This document shows positions 7,639 through 16,739 of a stretch of DNA of 52,642 nt, one piece after another. Numbering within the stretch: the stretch's first letter is position 1; the number at the start of each line of letters is the position of its first letter. The stretch covers positions 68,248 through 120,889 of the forward strand of contig CACWQT010000005.1 of the NCBI GenBank assembly GCA_902763185.1, given 5' to 3'. Both the position numbers and the translations under genes were made by a program. This DNA is from an uncultured Rhodospirillales bacterium (GTDB taxonomy: Bacteria; Pseudomonadota; Alphaproteobacteria; RF32; CAG-239). Below the pieces are notes generated by a model. The model did not search any database. It was not told the DNA's origin and saw nothing but the letters and a program-made list of their open reading frames with translations.

Positions 7639-8955
7639 TTATTTAAATACAATGACATCGGCCTTGTCTGAAACAGCTAACACATGTTCTGATACGGCAA
7701 TTAGTCCGTTACTTATATCAACACCGAGATCCGTTCTGGCACTGACTATACCTTCTTGAGCATTAACTTTGAGTATCTTACCGTTAGAAAAGGCAAGGAA
7801 AATTTGTCCGTTAAGCATCAAAGGTGCCGCCGCATAAATTTGCTTCTTGTCATCATCATCAGTAATGTAAGTGCGAACATCAACTGACCACATAATTTCA
7901 CCGTTATCTTTATCAACCGCATACAAGATATTCTGATTAGATATCACAAACAGATATTGTCCGACCAGCAACATATTTTGCATAGAGCCGATTTCTTTTT
8001 CCCATAATTTATCGCCGGTGCGCATATCAAGCGCCGTCATATTATTGGCGTTACTTATGGCATACACAATACCGTTTTCAACAATCGGCGTGGCGCCAAT
8101 CGTATTCAAGTCGGTAGAAGAGTTAACGCGCTGATTTGAAACAAGCATTGAAGACCATAAAGGCGTTCCGATTGTTGCATTTAACACCACAATTTCACCA
8201 TTGGAAAAACCGGCAATAACAGCATTATCCTCAGTATCATAAGCCGGAGCTGCACCACCTGCAATCACAGTATCTTCTTGAGCAACGCCAAACTTCCAAA
8301 TTTCCTGTCCGGTATTTTTATCAAGAGCATAGATTTTATTATCTACTGTTTGCACTAAGAGCATATTGCTTGTAACGGTTGGCGCGATACGGATAGGGGA
8401 TTCCATAACTTTACGCCATTTCGATTGACCTGTCTTGGCATCCATGGCAAACACGCCACCAAATCCCGTTGTGGCAAACAAATAGTTTTCATCAACAGCT
8501 AAACCGGAAGCACGGCTTTTGGTATCCTTAAATCCGCCGATCTCTGCCTGTAACCGATTTTGCCAAAGTTTTTTACCGTCTTTAAGTCCGAAAGCACTGA
8601 CCAGACCTTTACTGTCCATCACATAAACACGATTATTCAAAACCACCGGAGCGGCTAACAAAATATCACGTTTGTTAATACTGGCACCGAAATTTTCAGC
8701 CCATAACTCTTTAACAGCAAAACCAGCTTTGAGGTTTCCGACAACATGTTCGGGGTTAATGCTGGTTTGTGCCCAAGCTGTGTTAACATGAGGTGCCGGA
8801 AATGCTTTAAGCGATTTTTGAACTTGTGCAATCTCTGCACCGGGGTTATCCAAAACAGATAAACGTTCACCTTGAGGTAATTTCTTGTCCCCTGAGCAAG
8901 CAGCCAAAGAAAGCACAACACCACACAAGCAAAGTCCTTTATTCAAACGACGCAT
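7639..8955 (-). CDS. bamB: Outer membrane protein assembly factor BamB
   Basis: Lipoprotein of the BAM complex that inserts beta-barrel proteins into the outer membrane. The signal peptide ends in lipobox SLAAC with Cys20. The rest is a PQQ-type eight-blade beta-propeller: repeats such as VYVMDSKGLVSAFGLKDGKKLWQ, YALDKNTGQEIW and YAVDKDNGEIMW recur about every 45 residues. At 438 aa it is slightly longer than E. coli BamB. It follows the yfgM-like gene by 35 nt, the standard order. Confidence 0.93.
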   Translation of the reverse strand: MRRLNKGLCLCGVVLSLAACSGDKKLPQGERLSVLDNPGAEIAQVQKSLKAFPAPHVNTAWAQTSINPEHVVGNLKAGFAVKELWAENFGASINKRDILLAAPVVLNNRVYVMDSKGLVSAFGLKDGKKLWQNRLQAEIGGFKDTKSRASGLAVDENYLFATTGFGGVFAMDAKTGQSKWRKVMESPIRIAPTVTSNMLLVQTVDNKIYALDKNTGQEIWKFGVAQEDTVIAGGAAPAYDTEDNAVIAGFSNGEIVVLNATIGTPLWSSMLVSNQRVNSSTDLNTIGATPIVENGIVYAISNANNMTALDMRTGDKLWEKEIGSMQNMLLVGQYLFVISNQNILYAVDKDNGEIMWSVDVRTYITDDDDKKQIYAAAPLMLNGQIFLAFSNGKILKVNAQEGIVSARTDLGVDISNGLIAVSEHVLAVSDKADVIVFK

Positions 8956-8990
8956 AGCACACTCCTAACTATATAATAAATATTGAAAAA

Positions 8991-9722
8991 TTATTTAGCC
9001 TCATTCATAGCATCACTGATAGAAGCCAACATATCATTAATTCTCGCCTTGAAATCATCAGAAATACTGCTGTGAGTGAGTAATTCCTGATAAATTGATT
9101 TGGCTTCCTCAAAATGCTTGGCTTGAATAGCAGCCATTGCCATCAACTCTTTAGCCATCGGCCGCCAAGAGCTGTTATTGTTTTGTAAAATCGGTTCCAA
9201 TAAGGCTTTGATAGTGGCATAATCAGCCGTATCAATTTGATAAGTTGCAAGTTTGATTGTAGCAATTTCACGAATTTTGGCATTGGCTTCCACATCATTA
9301 ACCAAAGCAGTCATATTGGTAATAGCACGCTCAGTTTGATTGTTGTCTAAAAGGAGATTGATAATTTGCAAGCGAGCCATGTCTTTATATAAACCGCTTT
9401 CGGTTGCAACAATATTTTCAAGTTCAGCAATATTATCCTCAAAATTCTTTTGCGGAACCAAGGCTTGCGCATAAACAACATTCTTTTCTTCAGCTTTTTT
9501 AATGCGCCACTCGCCAAACTTTTCATAGCCGACAGCAAAAGAAAGAGCCAAAATCAAAACGCACAGAATAAATCCGCCGTATTTATTGATAAGCTTTTTG
9601 AAGCGATCATTTCTAACCTCTTCATCCACTTCATCAAAAAAGGCCTTTTCTTCTTCTAAATTGAAATATTGTTTTTTACGATTAGTTGTCGTTTCAGATA
9701 CGTCTTTAATGCTTTTTGCCAT
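8991..9722 (-). CDS. YfgM-like TPR membrane protein
   Basis: Inner-membrane protein with a cytoplasmic N-terminus (about 47 residues, very charged), one transmembrane helix at about 48-67 and a periplasmic helical TPR-like domain. In enterobacteria YfgM binds SecYEG and PpiD and helps hand over envelope proteins (family knowledge). The position directly upstream of bamB is the conserved one. Length 243 aa is normal. Confidence 0.82.
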   Translation of the reverse strand: MAKSIKDVSETTTNRKKQYFNLEEEKAFFDEVDEEVRNDRFKKLINKYGGFILCVLILALSFAVGYEKFGEWRIKKAEEKNVVYAQALVPQKNFEDNIAELENIVATESGLYKDMARLQIINLLLDNNQTERAITNMTALVNDVEANAKIREIATIKLATYQIDTADYATIKALLEPILQNNNSSWRPMAKELMAMAAIQAKHFEEAKSIYQELLTHSSISDDFKARINDMLASISDAMNEAK

Positions 9723-9762
9723 AATGCTACATCCCTTAAGTAAAAGTAAATATTTGCTTAAG

Positions 9763-9790
9763 AATATATACCCTTAAGAGTGTGTTGCAA
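9763..9790 (-). promoter_or_regulatory. Promoter of yfgM-bamB-thyX with CTTAAG palindromes
   Basis: On the minus strand TTGCAA (9785-9790) and TATATT (9763-9768) are 16 nt apart. Three CTTAAG palindromes lie at 9735-9740, 9757-9762 and 9773-9778; one is inside the spacer and one just downstream of the -10 box, so an operator role is possible (inference). Confidence 0.5.
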
Positions 9791-9803
9791 TCAAAATATG
9801 CAT

Positions 9804-10952
9804 TTAATTACCAATTAATTTTCTGATGACAAAATCTCTGAGCCATATCAAATCAGCTACCGGGAGTCTGCTCGGAAAATCAATCAGTTTTTCATCGCTG
9901 ATGAGCGTCAGATTATACCGCCCGATTGTGGGGTTATAGTTAAGCTCCACATTTTCGATTTTATCAATATCAAGCGATTGAATACCCAGCTCAGAACCCA
10001 TGAAAGATTTTTTGACTTTAACATCTTTATTACCGATAATCAAAGCATAAGAATTAAACAGTCTTGTGACAAAATAAACGGTTACAAGTAATAAACCGCC
10101 CCCGATAATCAGATATTTGATAGGAAATTCTTCACCGATAATTGTAAGATATACACCGCCTGCTGTCAGCAACAATATCGCGGCAATCGCTATCAATAAA
10201 CACAATGTGCTGAATGTATCCCAATAAATACCGGTCGGCTCAATAACGGTTGCAGTCCTTTCTTCGGTAATTTCCAGACTTTCAGGCGCAGGCAATTTAC
10301 CACTGGCAATAAACGGCAATTTACCGGCTTTCCCCAAATCCTTAAGCGAAGTATCCAAATCCGCATAATCACGTTGCACCAAGCCTCTGTCACCGACACT
10401 TAAAGCCGGCATCTTCAGCAATTTAGCATAATCTTCCCAAATCAAACGGATATTTTTATTGTTGGTTGAGATATAAAGCGGCACAATCTTACTGGCATCC
10501 TGATGATAAAGGTCAATAATATACCGATTCTTATTAAACAAACCGGACTGTACAAACAAGACGCGCAAACGAACACCGATATAATTACTCAGCGGTTCGG
10601 AAAAACTGTGTTTAACGCCGACAGCCGGACGATAAATAATCTGAAATTCTTTGCCGTCAAAGCTGAATTTTTTATATCTGACAAACGAAAAAACGGAATA
10701 AATAAACAATCCCAAACCGATAAGCACAATAAAAAATGCAAACAACTCTACCATTATAAAGGATTGTTCACTGCCTTTTCCAGCCTTAAAAAAGCTCAAC
10801 AGCTCAAACATTCCGAGTGCGAGTAATGCCAGACCGAAAAAGCATCCCCAAAAAGACCACACAACAGAAGATCTGTCGGCCACACTTATCGGTGCTTTTC
10901 TTAAATCAAACTTAAGCTTGGAACTAAAATGATCAGGCACATGAACTAACAT
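9804..10952 (-). CDS. Membrane protein of unknown function, 382 aa
   Basis: Not recognised. Two pairs of transmembrane helices (about 30-52 and 62-86; 245-270 and 275-297) flank a soluble domain of about 150 residues, and a C-terminal domain of about 85 residues looks beta-rich, perhaps PH-like (DKIENVELNYNPTIGRYNLT). The ATG giving MLVHVPDH is chosen because GGGAG lies eight nt upstream; an in-frame TTG five codons earlier overlaps that site. Divergent from the RNA methyltransferase gene. Confidence 0.75.
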   Translation of the reverse strand: MLVHVPDHFSSKLKFDLRKAPISVADRSSVVWSFWGCFFGLALLALGMFELLSFFKAGKGSEQSFIMVELFAFFIVLIGLGLFIYSVFSFVRYKKFSFDGKEFQIIYRPAVGVKHSFSEPLSNYIGVRLRVLFVQSGLFNKNRYIIDLYHQDASKIVPLYISTNNKNIRLIWEDYAKLLKMPALSVGDRGLVQRDYADLDTSLKDLGKAGKLPFIASGKLPAPESLEITEERTATVIEPTGIYWDTFSTLCLLIAIAAILLLTAGGVYLTIIGEEFPIKYLIIGGGLLLVTVYFVTRLFNSYALIIGNKDVKVKKSFMGSELGIQSLDIDKIENVELNYNPTIGRYNLTLISDEKLIDFPSRLPVADLIWLRDFVIRKLIGN

Positions 10953-11103
10953 CAAAATATCTCCCAAAACAAAAAACTTATCCTTATTATATACAGCAAA
11001 AAAAAATATTCACTAACTTTTTTAAAGGTTATCAAAAAAATGTTTAAAACTTCGCTTGTCTTTCCGATATTTTTTTGTTAAAAGAAACAAAGAAAGGAAC
11101 AAA

Positions 11104-12255
11104 ATGACAAACGAACAGTGTCAAAATTGCGGTGGTTGCGCCCTGCGTGGTTTAGATGAAAAAACCTATCGTCAAACCAAAGTTATTGATTTTAAAAACA
11201 CTTTATCACAAATCAAGTTTGCAAATCCCCAATATGATACTCCGATATTCATAGAAGACGGGCAACGTCGCCGTGCCGATTTAGCATTTAGTTATGAGAA
11301 AAAATCCCTAAAATTAGGCTTCAACGAGCAAAAAACACATAACTTGATAGATATAACACACTGCCCGATGTTGGATTCGGCACTTAATGATTTTTTAGAG
11401 CCGTTGCATCGTTTTTTAACTGAACTTTGCCAAATTTCCATTACCGTCAAGAATAAGAAAAAGTTGACAACCGCCTATATTCACAGCGGCTCCGTGCAAC
11501 TGCTACACGCCGATAACGGTATAGATATTTTGTTACATATAGAAACAGCCCCACAGTTGGAACATCGTCTGTTGGTTGCGGATTTTGTAAATGCAATCCC
11601 AAACATTTGTCGTTTTTCTTGGCAAATCAAAAATACTCTGCCTGAAACTGTTGTAGAAAAAATTGCTCCTGAATTACATATTGCTGATTGCATCATAAAA
11701 ATCCCGCAAGGTGTATTTTTACAGGCCTCTAAACAGGCTGAAACTATGATGATAGCAAAAGTTTTAGAGTATATGGATAATACCCGTGGCAAAATGGCAG
11801 ATTTATTTTGCGGTCTTGGCACATTTACTTATCCGTTGGCAAAATTGAGCGGTAACGAACTTATTTCCGTCGATTCGTTTGCGCCGTCATTAAAAGGCTT
11901 AGAGCAAGCGCTGAATTTTAACCAAATCCATAACGTCACCGTCATCAATAAAAATTTGTTCAAATATCCCTTAGACGCCGCGGATTTAAAAGATATAAAA
12001 GCTTTAGTAATTGATCCGCCGCGCGCCGGTGCGCACGAGCAATGTCGCGAGATTGCAAAATTATCCCCAGAACAGCAACCGGAAAAAATCGTTTTTGTAT
12101 CGTGCAACCCCAAAACCTTTGTATATGACGCCGAGTTATTGATAAATGCCGGATATGCGTTTGCACGTGTTACTTTAATTGACCAATTTGTTTATTCCAA
12201 ACACGAGGAGCTGATTGCTCTTTTTACCCTAACCCCTAAAGATAAAGGAGAATAA
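11104..12255 (+). CDS. RNA (uracil-5-)-methyltransferase, RlmCD/TrmA family
   Basis: Class I SAM methyltransferase that makes m5U in rRNA or tRNA (COG2265). An N-terminal cluster C6-x2-C9-x2-C12 with a later Cys in HCPML suggests a 4Fe-4S site, as in RlmD. Methyltransferase motif I is DLFCGLGTFTYPLAK near 240, motif IV is DPPRAG near 310, and the catalytic nucleophile Cys is in FVSCNPKTF near 340. At 383 aa it lacks most of the TRAM domain of RlmD. The start ATG follows GAAAGGAAC; the open frame extends 16 codons upstream from a TTG. The transketolase gene starts one nt after its stop. Confidence 0.88.
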   Translation: MTNEQCQNCGGCALRGLDEKTYRQTKVIDFKNTLSQIKFANPQYDTPIFIEDGQRRRADLAFSYEKKSLKLGFNEQKTHNLIDITHCPMLDSALNDFLEPLHRFLTELCQISITVKNKKKLTTAYIHSGSVQLLHADNGIDILLHIETAPQLEHRLLVADFVNAIPNICRFSWQIKNTLPETVVEKIAPELHIADCIIKIPQGVFLQASKQAETMMIAKVLEYMDNTRGKMADLFCGLGTFTYPLAKLSGNELISVDSFAPSLKGLEQALNFNQIHNVTVINKNLFKYPLDAADLKDIKALVIDPPRAGAHEQCREIAKLSPEQQPEKIVFVSCNPKTFVYDAELLINAGYAFARVTLIDQFVYSKHEELIALFTLTPKDKGE

Positions 12256-12256
12256 G

Positions 12257-14212
12257 ATGATAGAAAATATGAAGTTGCATAAAATGGCAAACGCCATCCG
12301 CTTCTTAAGCGCCGACGCCATTAATAAGTCAAACTCCGGTCACCCGGGTATGCCTTTAGGCATGGCAGATGTGGCAACGGTCTTGTTTGCGGAATATATC
12401 AAGCTGCATCCCGTTGCGCCAAAATGGTTTGACCGCGATCGGTTTATCTTGTCGGCAGGGCATGGCTCTATGCTTTTATATTCTCTTTTATATTTAACCG
12501 GTTACAAAGATATTTCGCTTGATGACATTAAAAACTTCCGTCAGTTCGGGGCCAAAACGGCAGGTCACCCCGAATACGGTCATCTTGACGGCATTGATAT
12601 GACCACCGGTCCGTTAGGGCAGGGCATATCTTCGGCTGTCGGTTTTGCCGCCGCTGAGAGAATGTTAAACGCGCGCTTTGGCAACGACCTTTGCAACCAC
12701 TATACGTATGTCATCTGCGGTGACGGCTGCTTAATGGAGGGGATTTCCGAAGAAGCCGCCTCACTTGCCGGACATTTAGGGTTAAACAAGCTCATTGTCT
12801 TTTGGGATAATAACAACATCACCATAGACGGCACGGTTGATAAAGCCAATTCCACCGACCAGTTGGCAAGGTTTAAGGCAATCGGTTGGAACACTTTATC
12901 CATAGACGGACATAATTATGATGAGATAAGGAAAGCGATAGAGACCGCACAAAAGTCTGATAAGCCGACCCTGATTGCCTGCAAAACGATTATCGGTTAC
13001 GGTGCGCCCACCAAGTGTGGCACATCAAAGTGTCATGGCTCTCCGTTAGGTGAGGAAGAAACCGCCGGTATGCGTCAAAAGTTAAATTGGAATTATGCGC
13101 CGTTTGAAGTGCCAAGCGAAATATTAAACGACTGGCGTCAAACTCAAAACCGCAATCTCCCCGCTTATGATGCGTGGGTAAAAAATGCCGCGGCAAAAGG
13201 CAAACCTTTCCAAGACTTTATTGCCGATAAGTTGCCGAACGGTTGGAACAGAGGGTTAGAAGAGCTAAAGAAAAAGGCTTTGTTGGAAGATCCCAAAGTT
13301 GCCACCAGAAAAGCCTCAGAGATGTGTTTGAAGGCGATTGTGCCCAATGTGCCGCAGATTGTCGGTGGCTCGGCAGATTTAGCCGCGTCAAACCTCACTT
13401 TTGTTGAAGGCTTAAAGACCATCACTAAATCTGATTACAACGGTAATAACATCATGTATGGCATAAGGGAACACGCCATGGGGGCGATTATGAACGGCAT
13501 GAGCCTGCACGGCGGGGTTATCCCTTATGGTGGCACATTCTTTGTCTTTTCAGATTATTTGCGTCCGTCACAAAGGTTGGCAGCGTTAATGGGTGTGCGT
13601 GCGGTGTATGTGTTGACGCACGATTCGATTGGTGTTGGCGAAGACGGTCCGACACATCAACCGATAGAGCATTTAGCATCATATCGCGCCATGCCGAATA
13701 TCTTGACCTTTAGACCGTGTGATGTGATAGAAACGGCGGAGTGCTGGGAGTTGGCGATAGCGGAGGAGCATCGTCCGAGTATATTGGCATTATCACGTCA
13801 GGGTTTGCCGTTAATGAGAAAGTCGGTTAATGAGAATTTATCTAAAAAAGGCGCATACATCATCTCACCTGCCCAAGGTGAAAGAGAAGCAAGTATTATC
13901 GCCACCGGTTCGGAAGTGCATATTGCGGTTGCGGCGCAGAAATTACTAAGAGAAAAAGGGATAGACGTTGCGGTGATTTCTATGCCGTGTATGGAGTTGT
14001 TTGAAGAACAGGATATGAAGTATAAACTGGAGGTATTAGGCAACAAACCGATTGTGAGTGTGGAAGCGGCATCAACTTTCGGGTGGAACAGATACGCGAT
14101 GAAAACGATAGGGATAGATACGTTTGGGGCATCAGCACCGGCAGATAAGCTCTATGAGCATTTTGGCATCACCGCAGAGCACATCGCCGAAGTTGTCAAG
14201 TCTCTCCTTTAG
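12257..14212 (+). CDS. tkt: Transketolase
   Basis: Thiamine-diphosphate enzyme moving two-carbon units in the non-oxidative pentose phosphate pathway. N-terminal SGHPGMPLGMAD (about 27-38), the TPP/metal motif starting GDGCLMEGISEEAASLAGH (about 155) and ending WDNNN, and the transketolase signature DSIGVGEDGPTHQPIEHLAS near 457 are all intact. At 651 aa the length is standard. GGAG lies just before the ATG, inside the end of the RNA methyltransferase gene, so the pair is an operon. Confidence 0.97.
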   Translation: MIENMKLHKMANAIRFLSADAINKSNSGHPGMPLGMADVATVLFAEYIKLHPVAPKWFDRDRFILSAGHGSMLLYSLLYLTGYKDISLDDIKNFRQFGAKTAGHPEYGHLDGIDMTTGPLGQGISSAVGFAAAERMLNARFGNDLCNHYTYVICGDGCLMEGISEEAASLAGHLGLNKLIVFWDNNNITIDGTVDKANSTDQLARFKAIGWNTLSIDGHNYDEIRKAIETAQKSDKPTLIACKTIIGYGAPTKCGTSKCHGSPLGEEETAGMRQKLNWNYAPFEVPSEILNDWRQTQNRNLPAYDAWVKNAAAKGKPFQDFIADKLPNGWNRGLEELKKKALLEDPKVATRKASEMCLKAIVPNVPQIVGGSADLAASNLTFVEGLKTITKSDYNGNNIMYGIREHAMGAIMNGMSLHGGVIPYGGTFFVFSDYLRPSQRLAALMGVRAVYVLTHDSIGVGEDGPTHQPIEHLASYRAMPNILTFRPCDVIETAECWELAIAEEHRPSILALSRQGLPLMRKSVNENLSKKGAYIISPAQGEREASIIATGSEVHIAVAAQKLLREKGIDVAVISMPCMELFEEQDMKYKLEVLGNKPIVSVEAASTFGWNRYAMKTIGIDTFGASAPADKLYEHFGITAEHIAEVVKSLL

Positions 14213-14252
14213 ACGTCATCGCGAACACCAATAATGCGCGCAACATCCTTAT

Positions 14253-14396
14253 CTCCTCCCCTTTGAGGGGGGAGGATTAAGGTGGGGGTGACACTATCTC
14301 CCCCTCGACGGGGGAGATGTCGCGGAAAGCGACAGAGAGGGTGAAAATCAAAACGTCATCCCTTGAGCCGTGGCACACGGCGAAATCAGGGATCTT
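14253..14396. repeat. Cluster of three dispersed palindromic elements
   Basis: Three GC-rich units lie head to tail in a gene-free stretch. Unit A (14253-14291) is CCTCCCC/GGGGAGG followed by GGTGGGGGTGA. Unit B (14294-14344) is a CTCCCCC/GGGGGAG hairpin, then TGTCGC/GCGACA, then GAGAGGGTGA. Unit C (14354-14396) is ATCCCT...AGGGAT around GCCGTG-GCA-CACGGC. Units A and B recur at 37.55-37.97 kb. Their base composition is unlike the surrounding genes. No open frame is convincing. Confidence 0.8.
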
Positions 14397-14498
14397 CAAA
14401 TTAATTGCAAAAAGTTGTATTTATATTTTTTTATTGCATAGAAAAATTTTAAAGCTAACATAACCCTACATTTAAAATGAATGTCAAAGGAACTACTA

Positions 14499-15335
14499 AT
14501 GCCAGGAAAAACAATTCAAATATTTTTGCCAGATGGAAACCCTAAAGGCGTGAAAAAAGCTTCTATAACAACAGATAAAATAGAAATAATTCAGATACCT
14601 AGAGCATCACTTACTGAAAATAACAAATTACTCGCTTTTAATGGTGTTTACATTTTGGTGGATAGTTTAAAAGTTGAAAAACCTGAAATTTATATAGGTA
14701 AAGGTGATGTAAAAAGTAGAACATATTCTCATGATAATAAAAAAGATTTTTGGAATATGGTTTTTGCTATTCGTTTAAAAGATGAAAATGGTTTTAATGA
14801 TGCACATAATAGTTATCTTGAATACCATTTTGTGAAAAAAGCACATGATTTGAATCAAGCTATTATGAACGAAAATAAACAATTACCCAAATGCCCTAAT
14901 CTTACAGAAGAGATACTTTCAGAATTATCTTATTACATTCAAACAATTGAAATACTCCTTTCAACATTGGGGCTAAAATGTTTTCAACCTTTAGAAAATA
15001 ACGAGAAAACAGAAAAAGATATTTTCGTCTGTACAGATAAATATGAAAATATTGGAAAAGGCGAATATACTGAAGAAGGTTTTCTTTTGTACAAAGGAGC
15101 CATCTGCAATCTAGAATTACATAAAGGTACAGACAGAATACCTCAACGCGATAATTTAATCAATTCTGGATTGTTGAAAAAACAAGGAAATCACTACATA
15201 TTACAAGAAAATAAACTTTTCTCATCTGTATCTTCAGCAGCAGCCATTGTATTAGGGAGAAGAGCAAATGGATGGGTGGAATGGAAGAATAGTGAAGGTA
15301 AAACATTAGACGAATTAGAAAGAAAACATTCTTAA
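14499..15335 (+). CDS. GIY-YIG nuclease domain protein with DUF4357
   Basis: Probable DNA nuclease of unknown target. GVYILVD...IYIGKG (about 48-70) is the GIY-YIG core, followed by an Arg in KSRTYSHD and a Glu in SYLEYHF that fit the catalytic pattern. The C-terminal 60 residues (GAICN, FSSVSSAAAIVLGRRANGW, EWKNSEGKTLDEL) are DUF4357, commonly joined to GIY-YIG or restriction proteins. The start ATG has AAAGGA seven nt upstream; another ATG 18 nt earlier lacks one. Its codon use is more AT-rich than its neighbours and it stands beside dispersed repeats, both suggesting acquisition by transfer. Confidence 0.8.
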   Translation: MPGKTIQIFLPDGNPKGVKKASITTDKIEIIQIPRASLTENNKLLAFNGVYILVDSLKVEKPEIYIGKGDVKSRTYSHDNKKDFWNMVFAIRLKDENGFNDAHNSYLEYHFVKKAHDLNQAIMNENKQLPKCPNLTEEILSELSYYIQTIEILLSTLGLKCFQPLENNEKTEKDIFVCTDKYENIGKGEYTEEGFLLYKGAICNLELHKGTDRIPQRDNLINSGLLKKQGNHYILQENKLFSSVSSAAAIVLGRRANGWVEWKNSEGKTLDELERKHS

Positions 15336-15355
15336 CTAAAATACTGTTTTCCCTA

Positions 15356-16045
15356 TCACTTCTCCTCGTGTTGATAGTGTCGTTGTCCTGCCTCGCGCTT
15401 GTAATTAAAATCAAAATAATAATCGTCAAAATCATTGACTTTACTCTTATTTTTGTTATCGCGCTCTATGGATTTAAGCGCACGCCTATGCGCAAGGTTA
15501 CGCGCTCCGCCTTGTGTTCCCGTGCGCCCGTCTGCCATAAAAGTCGTATCCACATAAACTTTCTTGTTCTTATACTTAAAGTAGTTCCACGCATGACCGC
15601 TACTCTTCTTTTGGCTCTTGGTAAGCGAATGTCCGGCAGGGTAGGCATACCCATGCACAATGGCTGCTTTAACACCGGCTTTTTTACACATTTCGGCAAA
15701 TAGTTCCGCAAAATCACCGCAGATACCGACACGCGATTTTAAGAGCTCATTTGGATCCTGCCCGCGATACCCTTTAATGAGCTTGGTTGTTCCACCGTTA
15801 TTATAAAGATATTCGTCGTAGTTGATGTGGCTGGCAATCCAATAGGCAATCATTTTGGCTTTATCATAGTCATCATCAAGCGGTTTTACTAAATGCGCTG
15901 TTAGCGTCGCAACATTATTCTCTACTTTGCGCGGCGTGTGCGTGGCAAACCGTTTAATGCGTGAGTCGGGGTAGTTGGTGGCATAGGCATTATTTGCAAA
16001 ACTCACATTTAATGCAAAAAATAAAATCATTAAAAACAAACGCAT
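15356..16045 (-). CDS. Secreted transglutaminase-like cysteine protease-fold protein
   Basis: The signal peptide covers about residues 1-22 (MRLFLMILFFALNVSFANNA). The domain has a Cys-His-Asp triad: Cys in VGICGDFAELF, His in SGHAWNYF and Asp in VYVDTTF, the order of the transglutaminase-like superfamily (peptidases and peptide crosslinkers). The C-terminus is charged and without a clear fold. The chosen start begins the signal peptide; upstream in-frame ATG and GTG codons have no better ribosome site. Convergent with the GIY-YIG gene. Substrate unknown. Confidence 0.8.
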   Translation of the reverse strand: MRLFLMILFFALNVSFANNAYATNYPDSRIKRFATHTPRKVENNVATLTAHLVKPLDDDYDKAKMIAYWIASHINYDEYLYNNGGTTKLIKGYRGQDPNELLKSRVGICGDFAELFAEMCKKAGVKAAIVHGYAYPAGHSLTKSQKKSSGHAWNYFKYKNKKVYVDTTFMADGRTGTQGGARNLAHRRALKSIERDNKNKSKVNDFDDYYFDFNYKREAGQRHYQHEEK

Positions 16046-16137
16046 AGCAAAAACTTTCGTAAAAAAATTCATAAAATATGATAAATCGCGCACGTTTAAT
16101 TTTACGTTAAAAACACTTTTTTGATTAAAAACAATGA

Positions 16138-16161
16138 CTTGACAAGTGGTATTATAATACC
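16138..16161. promoter_or_regulatory. Two adjacent palindromes between transglutaminase-like gene and rplM
   Basis: CTTG-A-CAAG (16138-16146) is followed at once by the perfect 14-bp palindrome GGTATTATAATACC (16148-16161), which contains a consensus TATAAT. A candidate operator in a divergent intergenic region. Confidence 0.35.
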
Positions 16162-16198
16162 GTAAAATAAAACATTGAAAATGCGATAAATTTTTATG

Positions 16199-16226
16199 TT
16201 GACATTTAAAATCTTTCCCCTATATT
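16199..16226 (+). promoter_or_regulatory. Promoter of rplM-rpsI
   Basis: TTGACA and TATATT boxes with 16-nt spacing, 43 nt before the rplM ATG. Confidence 0.75.
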
Positions 16227-16268
16227 GACTCCGAATTTTAACAATTTATTTTGAAAAGAGACCAAAAT

Positions 16269-16739
16269 ATGAATAATACATACGCAACAAAGCCGTCTGA
16301 TATTACAAGAAAGTGGTATATTGTTGACGCAACAGACGTTGTTTTAGGTCGTCTTGCCGCTCAGGTTGCAAAAATCTTGCGTGGTAAACACAAACCTTAC
16401 TTCACCCCAAACCTTGATTGCGGGGACTATGTTGTTGTTATCAATGCCGACAAAGTAAAATTGACAGGCAAAAAATTAACAGACAAAAAATATTATAAGC
16501 ACACCGGTTGGATCGGCGGCATTAAAGAAACAACTGCCGGCAAGATTTTAGACGGTCGCTTCCCTGAGAGAGTAATTGAGAAAGCAGTTGAACGCATGAT
16601 TTCTCGTAACCCGATGGGACGTCAACAAATGACAAAGTTAAAAGTATATGCAGGTGAAAATCATCCGCATGCAGCACAAAATCCTGAAGTTTTAGATATC
16701 GCATCTATGAACTCTAAGAATAAGAGGAGCGAACTGTAA
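16269..16739 (+). CDS. rplM: Large ribosomal subunit protein uL13
   Basis: Early-assembling 50S protein. [20 protein letters not shown] near 18 and the L13 signature region ([20 protein letters not shown], about 116-135) are seen. At 156 aa the length is normal for alphaproteobacteria. The ATG preceded by AAGAGACC is chosen over a TTG six codons earlier. The stop overlaps the rpsI start by one base (TAATG), giving coupled translation. Confidence 0.97.
   Translation: MNNTYATKPSDITRKWYIVDATDVVLGRLAAQVAKILRGKHKPYFTPNLDCGDYVVVINADKVKLTGKKLTDKKYYKHTGWIGGIKETTAGKILDGRFPERVIEKAVERMISRNPMGRQQMTKLKVYAGENHPHAAQNPEVLDIASMNSKNKRSEL

Noticed and set aside
16139..16158. TTGACA plus TATAAT at 16139-16158 as the rplM promoter
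   Set aside because: The boxes are only 8 nt apart; the 16-nt-spaced pair at 16199-16226 fits better.
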